A stretch of 64,000 nucleotides of DNA from Stappia sp. BW2 (GTDB lineage: Bacteria > Pseudomonadota > Alphaproteobacteria > Rhizobiales > Stappiaceae): positions 558,001 to 622,000 of the forward strand of contig NZ_VIRG01000066.1 of assembly GCF_008107695.1 (NCBI RefSeq). The letters are read 5' to 3'. Below, in pieces: positions 18,387 to 27,038 of this stretch; position 1 is the stretch's first letter, and every line of letters begins with the position of its first letter. The position numbers and the translations under genes were made by a program. The notes beneath the pieces are model-generated. The model searched no databases. It was not told where the DNA came from and saw only the letters and a program-made list of their open reading frames with translations.

Positions 18387-18716
18387 TTATTTAGACCTAT
18401 CTTCTAACAACTTCTCCAATTTGTATATCGAAATACCTGGACAACCCGCCAATTTCCAAGCTTTGAAATACTCAGGATAACTCGAAAGAATATATCCATC
18501 CTCCTTTACTGATTTTTCCTCGTCGCAATAGCCGAATTTTTTCATGAACTGCAGGTGACTTAATGCCATCCCTCTGAGCCGTGAGGAGTTCATATCCATT
18601 TTCTTAAACGCCTCTTCGTCTGCGTACTGGCTTTCTCCTGTCATCATCGCAATTAAATCGTCGATGAGGTCCAGTTCGAGAGCACGATCAATCAGTTTTT
18701 CTTCGACAAGGCTCAT
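18387..18716 (-). CDS. Hypothetical protein, candidate immunity protein (109 aa)
   Basis: A small, acidic, mostly helical protein (begins MSLVEEKLIDRALELDLIDD; ends with a basic YKLEKLLEDRSK). No family is recognised. It starts two bases after the stop of a hemagglutinin-type remnant, lies between two other immunity-like genes and shares their low GC, so a role as an orphan immunity protein is inferred from context alone. Confidence 0.5.
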   Translation of the reverse strand: MSLVEEKLIDRALELDLIDDLIAMMTGESQYADEEAFKKMDMNSSRLRGMALSHLQFMKKFGYCDEEKSVKEDGYILSSYPEYFKAWKLAGCPGISIYKLEKLLEDRSK

Positions 18717-18718
18717 CT

Positions 18719-18844
18719 CTAATATCCGACGGTTTGGCGCGCGTCCTTCAGGGCAAGGTCCCGGCCGGTTGCGACCGACACGTTGCCGCCCGCCGTCACA
18801 TCCGTATTGGTTTGACAGGTCTCCCCGTGCTCATAGGGGCATTT
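18719..18844 (-). pseudogene. Hemagglutinin/CdiA-type carrier fragment (41 codons)
   Basis: An open stretch with no start encodes CPYEHGETC followed by NTDVTAGGNVSVATGRDLAL, the repeat style of FhaB/CdiA filamentous carriers. It ends at TAG 18719-18721, two bases before the ATG of the 109-residue gene. It is GC-rich, unlike the immunity genes on either side, and is a leftover of a much larger secreted protein. Confidence 0.6.
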
Positions 18845-18890
18845 CTAGCTCGGGCTCAGGTCAGCAGTCTGTTTTACTGATTCAATCCCT

Positions 18891-19409
18891 TCAGACTTCG
18901 TAGTCGCCCACATGGTCAAGATAGAATGTTGTGTCCTGGTAAAGTTGCAAAACAAACTCGTTGAATGAGTTTGAAACGGGTTTTTTGTCATATGGGGCAT
19001 AGACCGCGTTAGGGTTAGCTGAATGTGGTCTAAGGACAAAATAGCTGTAACTCCCCATATCAAAGAAAGGGAGTTCTCCGTCGGCGATAAGCTCAGCATC
19101 GTATTGAAAGCTCACGTCTTCACGGAGCCAGAGTTCACTCAGGCGTCGCAAGTCCACAAATATATTCAGATAATCGGTCTGTAGGACCCCTTTGCGACTT
19201 CGTACCAGATGGCCACTCCCGACTTTGGCATAAAAACGTCTGAGTTCATGCGGTATCACGATCCCCATGCGTTTTTCAGCATCTGCAAGTTCAGCTTCTT
19301 CTATCTTCCAGAATTCATTTTTTTGGGCATTGCCACGATGGTCATCCGGTACTCGAAACTGATTTAGTTCAGAGAAAATTTTGTCGACTTCCTCGATACT
19401 TAACGACAT
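18891..19409 (-). CDS. SMI1/KNR4 (SUKH) family immunity protein (172 aa)
   Basis: SUKH proteins neutralise diverse nuclease and other toxins of CDI, T6SS and related systems. The family marks are the N-terminal SIEEVDKIFSELNQF, the central LADAEKRMGIVIPHELRRFY (IP.. plus LR.FY), then GSGHLVRS and a C-terminal acidic part. I start at ATG 19409, two to three bases after the TAA that closes an upstream toxin-tail frame; an in-frame extension to 19529 overlaps that frame. AT-rich, as are the other immunity genes in this array. Confidence 0.75.
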   Translation of the reverse strand: MSLSIEEVDKIFSELNQFRVPDDHRGNAQKNEFWKIEEAELADAEKRMGIVIPHELRRFYAKVGSGHLVRSRKGVLQTDYLNIFVDLRRLSELWLREDVSFQYDAELIADGELPFFDMGSYSYFVLRPHSANPNAVYAPYDKKPVSNSFNEFVLQLYQDTTFYLDHVGDYEV

Positions 19410-19411
19410 CG

Positions 19412-19795
19412 TTATGGTCTTCCAATCATCTGCATCAGGTTTTTGAAAGCACTCCCAGTCCCATGGATGCCACCTTGATGCTGATCTGGGAACCTCGCAG
19501 GCGTATTTACCATTGTATGGGACCACCATTTTGGTTCTGCATCAGCTCAAACACCCTCGGTTTCGGAGTTGGAATAGGCCCCTTCCACCGTGATGCCCGG
19601 TTTGGACTTGCCTTCCGGATTGGAACCGATGCTGACGCCGACCGAACCGGAAACCTGCCGGCCCTTGCGATGAAGGTCGATATCCGCCGTTTCCGGACGC
19701 TCGGTTTCAAGGGTCAGGTCGCCGGAGCGCGAGGCGATCACCCCGCCGGTGATCGAGGTCGTTTCGCCGAAATCGGCGGCGCAAGCAGGTTGATA
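19412..19795 (-). pseudogene. FhaB/CdiA fragment with a toxin-tail remnant
   Basis: Read on the minus strand, the frame shows hemagglutinin-type sequence ([20 protein letters not shown], then [20 protein letters not shown]) ending at an in-frame TGA (19547-19549). The same frame continues for 44 codons (PKWWSHTMVNTPARFPDQHQ, GIHGTGSAFKNLMQ) to TAA 19412-19414, just before the SUKH gene. It therefore looks like a carrier segment joined to the last part of a toxin, broken by one stop and lacking its 5' part. The fragment begins about 25 bp from the 3' end of tRNA-Pro. Confidence 0.65.
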
Positions 19796-19821
19796 AATCT
19801 TCAGACTTGGAAGAAGAGAAA

Positions 19822-19898
19822 TGGTCGGAGTGAGAGGATTCGAACCTCCGACCCCCTCGTCCCGAACGAGGTGCGCTACCAGGCTGCGCTACACTCCG
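19822..19898 (-). tRNA. tRNA-Pro (anticodon CGG)
   Basis: A 77-nt cloverleaf on the minus strand with a 7-bp acceptor stem (cggagtg with cactccg), an encoded CCA, the T-loop ggttcgaatcc and an anticodon loop ttcggga giving CGG between cctcg/cgagg arms. Its 3' end abuts the hemagglutinin remnant, a usual site for foreign DNA. Confidence 0.95.
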
Positions 19899-20260
19899 AC
19901 ACAGAATATGAGCTTGGAAAGCCAGGCTCATCGGGAACAGCGGGGCAAGCCCTCGCTGTGTGGAGCGTCATGTAGCAAAGCTGGTCTGATCCCGCAAGCG
20001 ATTTGAATTGCCGAATGTCACTTTTTTGAAACTGTGAACAACGTCAGCGTACTAAGTGCGAAATGAACCGTTTTGCAGCGGGCGGAAGCAGACATGGCTT
20101 GTCGTCCTGAAAGGTGGAAGCTGTTAAAAAACGGCCTCAAATCGTGTTGTCGAAAGCCCTGCAACGCACCTGGGGAAAACCACTCCTTACCCATCGAAGT
20201 TTGCTCTTGAGGAGACTTGCGCAAAGGGTCGAGGCTCGATATACAGCGTCTCCACGGCCT
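19899..20260. other. Intergenic stretch between the two tRNA genes
   Basis: No gene is supported. Frames that are open here cross the tRNA genes antisense and give the usual spurious peptides. Confidence 0.5.
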
Positions 20261-20335
20261 TGGGGTGTAGCCAAGCGGTAAGGCAGCGGTTTTTGGTACC
20301 GCCATGCGCAGGTTCGAATCCTGCCACCCCAGCCA
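20261..20335 (+). tRNA. tRNA-Gln (anticodon UUG)
   Basis: A 75-nt cloverleaf with acceptor stem tggggtg/caccccа-type pairing, anticodon loop ttttggt (TTG) between gcggt/accgc arms, T-loop ggttcgaatcc, discriminator G and an encoded CCA. Confidence 0.95.
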
Positions 20336-20499
20336 GTTTCTTCCCTGAAAATTCTGATACCGATGGCGGAAAAACACCGCCTGCGCGAACGTGTGATCCT
20401 GCGAAAGTTGCGAGGATTCGCACGACGTGCGGCGCTGGCGCGCGCACGGGTTTGGTCAGTCGCATGCGCGGCTTCCACGACCAGTCTACCCTCTAACGG

Positions 20500-20530
20500 A
20501 AAGACCCGCCTGCAAATGTCGCGGCGGGCC
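20500..20530 (-). terminator. Possible terminator of the RND efflux operon
   Basis: A 6-bp GC stem (cccgcc 20505-20510 with ggcggg 20523-20528) followed on the minus strand by tctttcc, about 100 bp after the pump stop. The T run is weak. The rest of 20336-20630 holds nothing recognised. Confidence 0.35.
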
Positions 20531-20630
20531 TGCAGCCCCTCTTCGTTCCAGTATCTCCCTGGATCTGCTCAGTGCATTGTCTCGGGCAGCTTTGTTGAGG
20601 GCGTGCAGGCGAGACAGGGTTCGACAGGCA

Positions 20631-23600
20631 TCACTCGCCCGGCTGCTGGCCCATTGCCCTTGCCTCGTCCAACTCCTTGTGGAGGCGTTCTTCCTCCTGA
20701 ACGGCCGGGGTGATGAAACGGCCGAGCAGGAGATAGGCCACTGGCGTCAGGAACAGGGTCGAGACGGTCGCAAGGCCGAGCCCGCCGACGATGACAAACC
20801 CCAGCGCAATGCGCGCTTCAGCACCGGCTCCGCTTGCCATGATCAGCGGAACACCGCCGACGATGGTGCAGATCATGGTCATCATGACCGGCCGCAGACG
20901 GATGTTGGAGGCGTTTTCGATTGCCTCGCGCAGCCCCTGCCCTCGATCCCGCAACTGATTGGCGAACTCCACGATCAGGATACCGTTCTTTGCCATGATA
21001 CCGACAAGCAGCACCAGGCCGATCTGGGAATAGACGTTGAGTGTCGTTCCGGTGAGCAGCATGGCAAAGACCGCGCAGGCGAGACCGAGCGGCACCGTCG
21101 CCATGATGATGAGCGCGCTGATGAAGCTCTCGAACTGGGCAGCCAGCACCAGCAGAATGATGACAATTGCAAAGCCGAAGGTGCGGGCCATGGAGGACGA
21201 CTGTTCCCCCAGCGTTGCCGTTTCCGCCAGCGGCACGATGCGGGCACCGGGCGGCAGCAGCGGTTCGGCAATCTTCAGCGCTTCCTCATAGGCGTTGCCG
21301 AGGGCGAAATCGTCCGCAAGACCCGCCGTGATGGCAACGGAGCGTAACTGCTGCTCGCGCGCGAGAGACGGCGGCACGGCCTTTTCCACCAGGCTGGCGA
21401 TGGTCGAGACGGGAACGAAGCGGCCGTCCCCCGTCTTGATGAAGATGTTCTCCATGTCCGTTGGATCGTTGATCGGATTGGTGGTGGAGACGAATTTCAC
21501 GTCATAGGCCTGGTCGTTGATGAAGACCTGACCGATCTTGCGGCCGTCCAGCATGGCCTGCATGGCCGTGCCCAACCCGTTGATATCGATACCGAGGTCG
21601 GAGGCGCGCTCCCGGTTGATGGAAACGGAAAGCTGCGGCTGGGTTGCTTCAGTAGACCGGCGCACCTGGCGGAACCGTGGGTCCTGTTCCATCGCCGAGA
21701 CGATTTTGTCGGCCGTTGCGCCCAGCGTCGCATAGTCGTTGCTGCCGGAAACGGCAAACTGAAGCCCGGAGCCGGCCCCGCGAATTCCAAGGCTGTTGGG
21801 CTGGAAGGCGAAGGCCCGCACCCCGGGAACATTGCGCACAAGCGCACTGACTTCCGACAGGATCTGCTGCTGCGAGCGCTCCCGTTCGCCCCAGGGCGCC
21901 AGACGCATGACGATGAAACCGCTGTTCTTGGAACCGCCGGTGCCCGCAATGGAGAATGTGCTGACGATCTCGCCGTTTTCCCGGTACGGCTCAAGCAGAT
22001 TTTCGATTTCGCGCATCTGCTGCGACAGGTAATCCAGACTTACGCCCTGAGGCGCTGAGATGCGCATGAAAGCTATCGAGCGGTCCTCGGTCGGCGTCAG
22101 CTCCGTCTTGATGGTGGGAAACAGCACCCCTGCGGTTGCGGCAAACAACAGCGAAACGGCCACGACCACAATGGGTGCGTTGAGACACGCACTCAGGCAG
22201 CGCCGGTAGAGCCCGCTCAACAGCCGCCCGAGACCACCCACGGCACCGCCGTGATCGCCGCTCTGCCCGGCGGGTTTGCTCTTGAGAATGCGCGAGGCGA
22301 GCATGGGACATAGCGACAGCGCTACGATGGACGACAGGAACACGGCAATGGCAAGCACGAAGCCGAATTCGCGGAACAGGCCGCCTGTCTGCCCCGGCAG
22401 GAAGGACAGCGGTACGAAGACCGCAATCAGCGTTGCCGTGGTTGCCAGCACCGCGAAGAAGACTTCTTCGGCCCCCAGAACCGCTGCCGCACGTGGGCCC
22501 ATGCCCTCGTTACGCCTGCGGACGATATTTTCCAGCACCACGATGGCATCGTCGACCACAAGGCCGGTTGCCAGCACGAGAGCCAGCAGCGTCAGGATGT
22601 TGATGGAAAAGCCTGCGAGGTAGATCGCCGCCAGTGTGCCGATCAGCGCCACTGGCAGGGAAACGCCCGGAATGATGGTCGCCCGCCAATCCCACAGGAA
22701 AATGAAGATGATCAGCAGAACGATGCTGACCGAGATAGCCAGGGCGATCTCGACTTCATGAATGGCCCCGTTGATGAAGGTGGCGTCATCGCTGGTGACT
22801 TCGATGGTCATGCCTTCAGGCAGGTTTTCCTGGATGCGCTCGACTGCGGCGCGCACGCCTTCCGAAATCTCCAGAGTGTTCGACTGGGCCGAACGAATGA
22901 TGCCAAGGCCAATGCCGGACTTGCCGTTCGCGCGGAGCTGGGTCTGACCCAGATCAGGACCGAGGGTCACCGTCACGAAGTCGCGCAGCCGGGCGCGGCG
23001 GTTGATGATGACGCTTTCGAATTCTTCCGGCGTATCGATGGAGGCCGTCGCGCGCACGATCAGATCCTGGGTCTGACTGGTGAGCGAGCCGGCGGGTGTG
23101 TCGAAAGCCATGGACGACAGGGCCTTGGCCACATCGGCAATGGTCAGATTGAGGCTGGCCATCTTGGCCTGGTCGATATCGATGCGGAAGATCTTGTCGC
23201 GGTCGCCATAGACCTGAACATCCGCGACACCTGGAACGGCGGCCAGCGCATCGGAAATCTCGTCTTCCACCAGCACCGTCATGTCCTCGACGGACGTGCG
23301 GTCGGAGACCACACCCAGACGCAAGACCGGCTGGGCGTTGGCGTCTGCCTTGATGATGCGGGACGGGTCAGCGTCTTCCGGCAGGTCGTTGGTGATGCGG
23401 CCAAGTGCATCGCGCATGTCTGAGGCGGCCACGTCGAGATCGACATCGTCAGAAAATTCCACTGTCACCCGGCTGCGGCCGAAGGAAGAGGTGGAGGAAA
23501 TCGCCTTGACGCCGGACACGCGCGCCACGGCGCCTTCGATAACACCGGTCACTTCGCGGTCGATGGTTTCGGCGGCGGCGGCCGGATAATTCGTGCTGAC

Positions 23601-23762
23601 GGTGATGACCGGACGGTCGACATCCGGCAGCTCGCGCACCTCGATCCCGAACATTGCCGCGATGCCTGCAACCACGATCAGCATGTTGATCACAAAGGCG
23701 AGAACCGGACGCCGCACGAACAGGCCGGTGATACCCAGTTCCTTCAAACGGTCCATCTGCAT
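20631..23762 (-). CDS. RND-family efflux permease (1043 aa)
   Basis: A trimeric inner-membrane proton antiporter of the AcrB/MexB superfamily. It has an N-terminal TM at about 15-33, large periplasmic loops, and in TM4 GLVVDDAIVVLENI with the paired Asp of the proton relay. The later LVGIMAKNGILIVEFANQL carries the conserved Lys of TM10. About 12 TM in all and normal length. The divergence in the porter loops (APQGVSLDYL, NSLGIRGAGSG) is like the MexF/HAE1-like 'multidrug' branch common in alphaproteobacteria. Its adaptor gene lies 31 bp upstream. No outer-membrane channel is in the window. Confidence 0.93.
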   Translation of the reverse strand: MQMDRLKELGITGLFVRRPVLAFVINMLIVVAGIAAMFGIEVRELPDVDRPVITVSTNYPAAAAETIDREVTGVIEGAVARVSGVKAISSTSSFGRSRVTVEFSDDVDLDVAASDMRDALGRITNDLPEDADPSRIIKADANAQPVLRLGVVSDRTSVEDMTVLVEDEISDALAAVPGVADVQVYGDRDKIFRIDIDQAKMASLNLTIADVAKALSSMAFDTPAGSLTSQTQDLIVRATASIDTPEEFESVIINRRARLRDFVTVTLGPDLGQTQLRANGKSGIGLGIIRSAQSNTLEISEGVRAAVERIQENLPEGMTIEVTSDDATFINGAIHEVEIALAISVSIVLLIIFIFLWDWRATIIPGVSLPVALIGTLAAIYLAGFSINILTLLALVLATGLVVDDAIVVLENIVRRRNEGMGPRAAAVLGAEEVFFAVLATTATLIAVFVPLSFLPGQTGGLFREFGFVLAIAVFLSSIVALSLCPMLASRILKSKPAGQSGDHGGAVGGLGRLLSGLYRRCLSACLNAPIVVVAVSLLFAATAGVLFPTIKTELTPTEDRSIAFMRISAPQGVSLDYLSQQMREIENLLEPYRENGEIVSTFSIAGTGGSKNSGFIVMRLAPWGERERSQQQILSEVSALVRNVPGVRAFAFQPNSLGIRGAGSGLQFAVSGSNDYATLGATADKIVSAMEQDPRFRQVRRSTEATQPQLSVSINRERASDLGIDINGLGTAMQAMLDGRKIGQVFINDQAYDVKFVSTTNPINDPTDMENIFIKTGDGRFVPVSTIASLVEKAVPPSLAREQQLRSVAITAGLADDFALGNAYEEALKIAEPLLPPGARIVPLAETATLGEQSSSMARTFGFAIVIILLVLAAQFESFISALIIMATVPLGLACAVFAMLLTGTTLNVYSQIGLVLLVGIMAKNGILIVEFANQLRDRGQGLREAIENASNIRLRPVMMTMICTIVGGVPLIMASGAGAEARIALGFVIVGGLGLATVSTLFLTPVAYLLLGRFITPAVQEEERLHKELDEARAMGQQPGE

Positions 23763-23793
23763 GGCAGTCTCTCCAAGACCCTCAGGTCAAACT

Positions 23794-24972
23794 TCAGGAA
23801 CCGCTTCCGCTGGAAACAGGCGTTGCGGGCGCATCGGCAGCCGGTGCCTGTTTGCGGTCGGCAACCGTCAGGTCGGCACCGTTGCGCACCAGGTGGATGC
23901 CTTCGGTCACCACTTCGTCGTTCACGGTCAGGTCCGCATCAACCAGGACGCTGTCGGTGTTGCGCTGGATGATACTGATCGGAACGCGCGCGCCCTTGCC
24001 GTCACGCACAGCCCACACGAAGGCGCCATCCGCCCCCCATTGCACGGCCAGCGGATCGACAGCCGGGTATTTGTCGCCCGGAAACTTCATCGAGACCTGG
24101 AACGACATGCCGGCTCTCAGCTTGTCGGCCTTGTTGGGAAACCGCGCCCGAACCTGAAGGGTCCGGCTGTCGATATCGATACGGTTGTCGACGGCGCTTA
24201 TGACACCTTCGAAAGTCTCCCCCGGGCGGGCAACGGACGTGGCGGTGATTGGAGAGCCCACGGTGATGGCCGAGGCATAGCGTTCCGGCACCCAGAAATC
24301 GACGAGAACTTCGCTGCGGTCATCGATGGTTGCGATGACGGTTTGCGAGGAAACATAGTTGCCTGCGGTGATGGGCAGAATCCCGACAACGCCGCCAATG
24401 GGCGTTTCAACGGAGCGTCGGGACAGCGCCAGTTCGGCTTCGCGCAGTTGCAGCCGCGCGTTTTCAACCGAAAGCTCCGCATCGGTCACCTGCACGGCTG
24501 TTGCCGTGTTGGTTTTCCGCAGCACCTGCATGCGCTGCAGCCGTGCCTCTGCATCCTTGAGGGCATTTGCCGCCCGTTCGACAGCGATCTGTTCGGCGTC
24601 CTGATCGAGTTTGGCTATGACATCGCCCGCTTTCACCGTGGCACCGGACTTGACCAGAACGTCGGTCATGCGGCCGCTGGTAAAAGGTGTTACGGCGACG
24701 GATTGCAGGGCCGTGCTGGTGCCGATGGCGGACAAGCGGTCATTGATGGTGATCTCGACCACCGGCGTTGCCACGACCGCTCCCTTCGGCCCTCCCCAGC
24801 GCCGGCGCGGTTTGTCGCCCTGGCCCGGTGTCCCATCGGCCACGGCAAAATCCAGCCAATCGATGCCCCAGGCGCTGAGTTGCGCGCCCGCGCCCGGATA
24901 AAAGCGAACCCAGAGCCCTGCCGCCACGATTGCGACCAGAAGTGTGAGGACGAGCTGTTTCCAAATTGACAA
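23794..24972 (-). CDS. RND periplasmic adaptor (membrane fusion protein), TTG start (392 aa)
   Basis: The adaptor that bridges the RND pump to an outer-membrane channel. An N-terminal membrane anchor (about 6-22), lipoyl halves (VAVTPFTSGRMTDVLVKSGA; SVETPIGGVVGILPITAG), an alpha hairpin (about 125-170) and beta-barrel domain. The start is TTG 24972 with GGAG six bases upstream; no nearer ATG gives the anchor. First gene of a two-gene operon with the permease. It lacks a lipobox, so anchoring is by the N-terminal helix. Confidence 0.9.
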   Translation of the reverse strand: MSIWKQLVLTLLVAIVAAGLWVRFYPGAGAQLSAWGIDWLDFAVADGTPGQGDKPRRRWGGPKGAVVATPVVEITINDRLSAIGTSTALQSVAVTPFTSGRMTDVLVKSGATVKAGDVIAKLDQDAEQIAVERAANALKDAEARLQRMQVLRKTNTATAVQVTDAELSVENARLQLREAELALSRRSVETPIGGVVGILPITAGNYVSSQTVIATIDDRSEVLVDFWVPERYASAITVGSPITATSVARPGETFEGVISAVDNRIDIDSRTLQVRARFPNKADKLRAGMSFQVSMKFPGDKYPAVDPLAVQWGADGAFVWAVRDGKGARVPISIIQRNTDSVLVDADLTVNDEVVTEGIHLVRNGADLTVADRKQAPAADAPATPVSSGSGS

Positions 24973-25149
24973 GTGGAACTCCGATCAGAACTTGCCGGCA
25001 CTGCCGAGAACGGTTGTATGCGGAAACTGGTTTTCTACGGCAAATCCCGTTGTCCAACAATCGATAACGTGTACCAATTTGTAAGCTGGGAAGCGCGGAT
25101 TGGCATTCAAGGGCTGCCTTATCTTCACTTACCCAGCCACAACATGAAG

Positions 25150-25188
25150 CCCGGCATTGAAATGCCGTTGAAGCGCTTCAATACCGGG
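25150..25188. other. Stem-loop downstream of sitD
   Basis: Arms 25150-25161 and 25177-25188 pair at 11 of 12 positions, and inside lies the perfect palindrome ttgaagcgcttcaa (25168-25181). No clear T run follows on either strand. It may act as a 3' end or RNA-stability element for the sit operon. Otherwise 24973-25275 shows nothing. Confidence 0.35.
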
Positions 25189-25275
25189 TTGCCTACCCAA
25201 ATAGTGTAGAAACTGTCAGGAACCAGTGCCGAAGGCCTTGAGCATTGGCCGGTTCAGGACGCAGGAGAGCGGCTG

Positions 25276-26127
25276 TTACGCCGCATCCTCCGCGCGGCGG
25301 AGGGATGCCTGACGGGTCAGCACCTGGCGGCGGGTGAAAGCGACCAGGAATGCCGCCGTCAGAATGAGCACGATCGTGGGCGCCGGCGCGCTGTCGAGGA
25401 AGAAGCTGGCATAGGTGCCAGTCACCATCGAAGCCATGCAGACCAGCACCGCAACGTAGAGCATCGTCTTGAAGGTGCGGACCAGCAGGAACGCAATTGC
25501 CCCCGGTGCGATCAGCAGTGCGACCGCCAGTATGAGACCCGCCGCCGACAGGGTGGCGACAATCGTCAGGGACAGTGCCGCAAGAAGCCCATAGTGCAGC
25601 AGCCGGACCGGCAAGCCGGACGCCTGCGCCTGAGCGGGATCGAAACTGTGCAGCAGCAGATCTTTCCATTTGAGCACCAGCGCACCACCGACGATGAGGG
25701 CGATGATGCCGGCGGTTACCAGCTCATGGGTCTCCACGCCGAGCATATTGCCGAACAGGATATGGTCCAGATGGGCGTTTGTGCGCACCGACACAAAGAG
25801 CACGATGCCAACGCCGAACATGCCGGAAAACACGACGCCCATCACCGTATCCTGCTTCACGCGGCTGTTGCCGGAGAGATAGCCCGTCAGGAGAGCGCAG
25901 ACCATGCCGGCGGCAAAAGCGCCGATGATCAACGGGATGCCGAAGATGTAGGCGAGCACAATGCCAGGCAGCACCGAATGGCTGACGGCATCCCCCATCA
26001 GGGCCCAGCCCTTGATCACCAGGAAACAGGACAGCAGAGCCGTCGGGATCGACACAATCATGCAGATGAAGAATGCGTTCTGCATGAAGGGAAATTTGAA
26101 GGGCAGCAAAAGAGTATCGAGGTCCAT
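25276..26127 (-). CDS. sitD: Manganese/iron ABC transporter permease SitD (283 aa)
   Basis: One of two integral-membrane subunits of the SitABCD importer (ABC-3 family). Hydrophobic segments throughout, with family stretches LMGDAVSHSVLPGIVLAYIF and VGIVLFVSVRTNAHLDHILFGNMLG. The ATG at 26127 shares one base with the sitC stop, which decides the start; a much longer in-frame reading would overlap sitC. Last gene of the operon. Confidence 0.92.
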   Translation of the reverse strand: MDLDTLLLPFKFPFMQNAFFICMIVSIPTALLSCFLVIKGWALMGDAVSHSVLPGIVLAYIFGIPLIIGAFAAGMVCALLTGYLSGNSRVKQDTVMGVVFSGMFGVGIVLFVSVRTNAHLDHILFGNMLGVETHELVTAGIIALIVGGALVLKWKDLLLHSFDPAQAQASGLPVRLLHYGLLAALSLTIVATLSAAGLILAVALLIAPGAIAFLLVRTFKTMLYVAVLVCMASMVTGTYASFFLDSAPAPTIVLILTAAFLVAFTRRQVLTRQASLRRAEDAA

Positions 26128-27038
26128 TACGCCTGATCTCCGGATTCTGTTTGCGCCGCTTCCAAGGGGTATCCGCGGCGCAGGGCCTCTGCCGATCTGC
26201 GGCGGGCGGCCAGAAGGCCATGTTTTGGCGCCAGCACGAAGGTAATCAGGAACACCAGTGTCTGCAGGGTTACGATGATGCCGCCGGTCGCTCCGTCCAG
26301 AAAGTAGCTGAAATAGGCTCCTGCAAAACTCGTCAGGGTGCCGATAGCGATGGACGTGAGGATGAGGCGTGGAAAGCGGTCGCACAGGAGATAGGCCGTC
26401 GCTCCCGGCGTGACCACCATCGCGATGACCAGAAAGGCGCCAACCGTCTGCATGGCTGCGACAACGGACGCGGACAGAAGCACGAAGAAGATCGCCTTCA
26501 GGAGACCGGGCCTCAGGCCGATTGTGCGTGCATGGCTCTCATCGAAGAAGGTGACCATCAGATCCTTCCACTTGAGCGTCAGGATTGCCAGCGACACGAA
26601 GCCGATGATGGCCAGTTGCAAGGTGTCTTCCGGCGTGATCGCCAGAATATTGCCCATTGTGATCGTCTGGACCGAGACCGACGTCGGGCTGAGGGAAACG
26701 ATGAAGAGACCAAGGCCGAAAAAGGACGTGAAGATGAGGCCGATGATCACGTCAACCTTCAGGCCTGAGCGTTCTGACAGGAACAGCATGGCACTGGCAG
26801 CAAGCCCGCCGGCGAGAAACGCGCCGAGCGAAAACGGCAGTCCCAGAATATAGGCCCCGGCCACCCCCGGCACGACGGAATGAGACAGGGCATCCCCGAT
26901 CAGTGACCAGCCCTTCAGCATCAGGTAGGACGACAGGAAGGCGCAAACGCCGCCGACAAGCGCCGACACCCACATGGCGTTGGTCATGTAGCTGTATTGA
27001 AAGGGCTCGAGCAGATAGGCGAAACTGAAAGGCTCCAT
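26127..27038 (-). CDS. sitC: Manganese/iron ABC transporter permease SitC (303 aa)
   Basis: The paralogous partner permease of SitD, about eight TM segments, with LIGDALSHSVVPGVAGAYIL and TSVSVQTITMGNILAITPED in family positions. Its ATG overlaps the sitB stop by one base and its stop overlaps the sitD start, so the three products are translationally coupled. Confidence 0.92.
   Translation of the reverse strand: MEPFSFAYLLEPFQYSYMTNAMWVSALVGGVCAFLSSYLMLKGWSLIGDALSHSVVPGVAGAYILGLPFSLGAFLAGGLAASAMLFLSERSGLKVDVIIGLIFTSFFGLGLFIVSLSPTSVSVQTITMGNILAITPEDTLQLAIIGFVSLAILTLKWKDLMVTFFDESHARTIGLRPGLLKAIFFVLLSASVVAAMQTVGAFLVIAMVVTPGATAYLLCDRFPRLILTSIAIGTLTSFAGAYFSYFLDGATGGIIVTLQTLVFLITFVLAPKHGLLAARRRSAEALRRGYPLEAAQTESGDQA

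Noticed and set aside
20018..20377. Minus-strand open frame giving GWQDSNLRMAVPK-type sequence
   Set aside because: It is the antisense translation of tRNA-Gln, a well-known annotation artefact.
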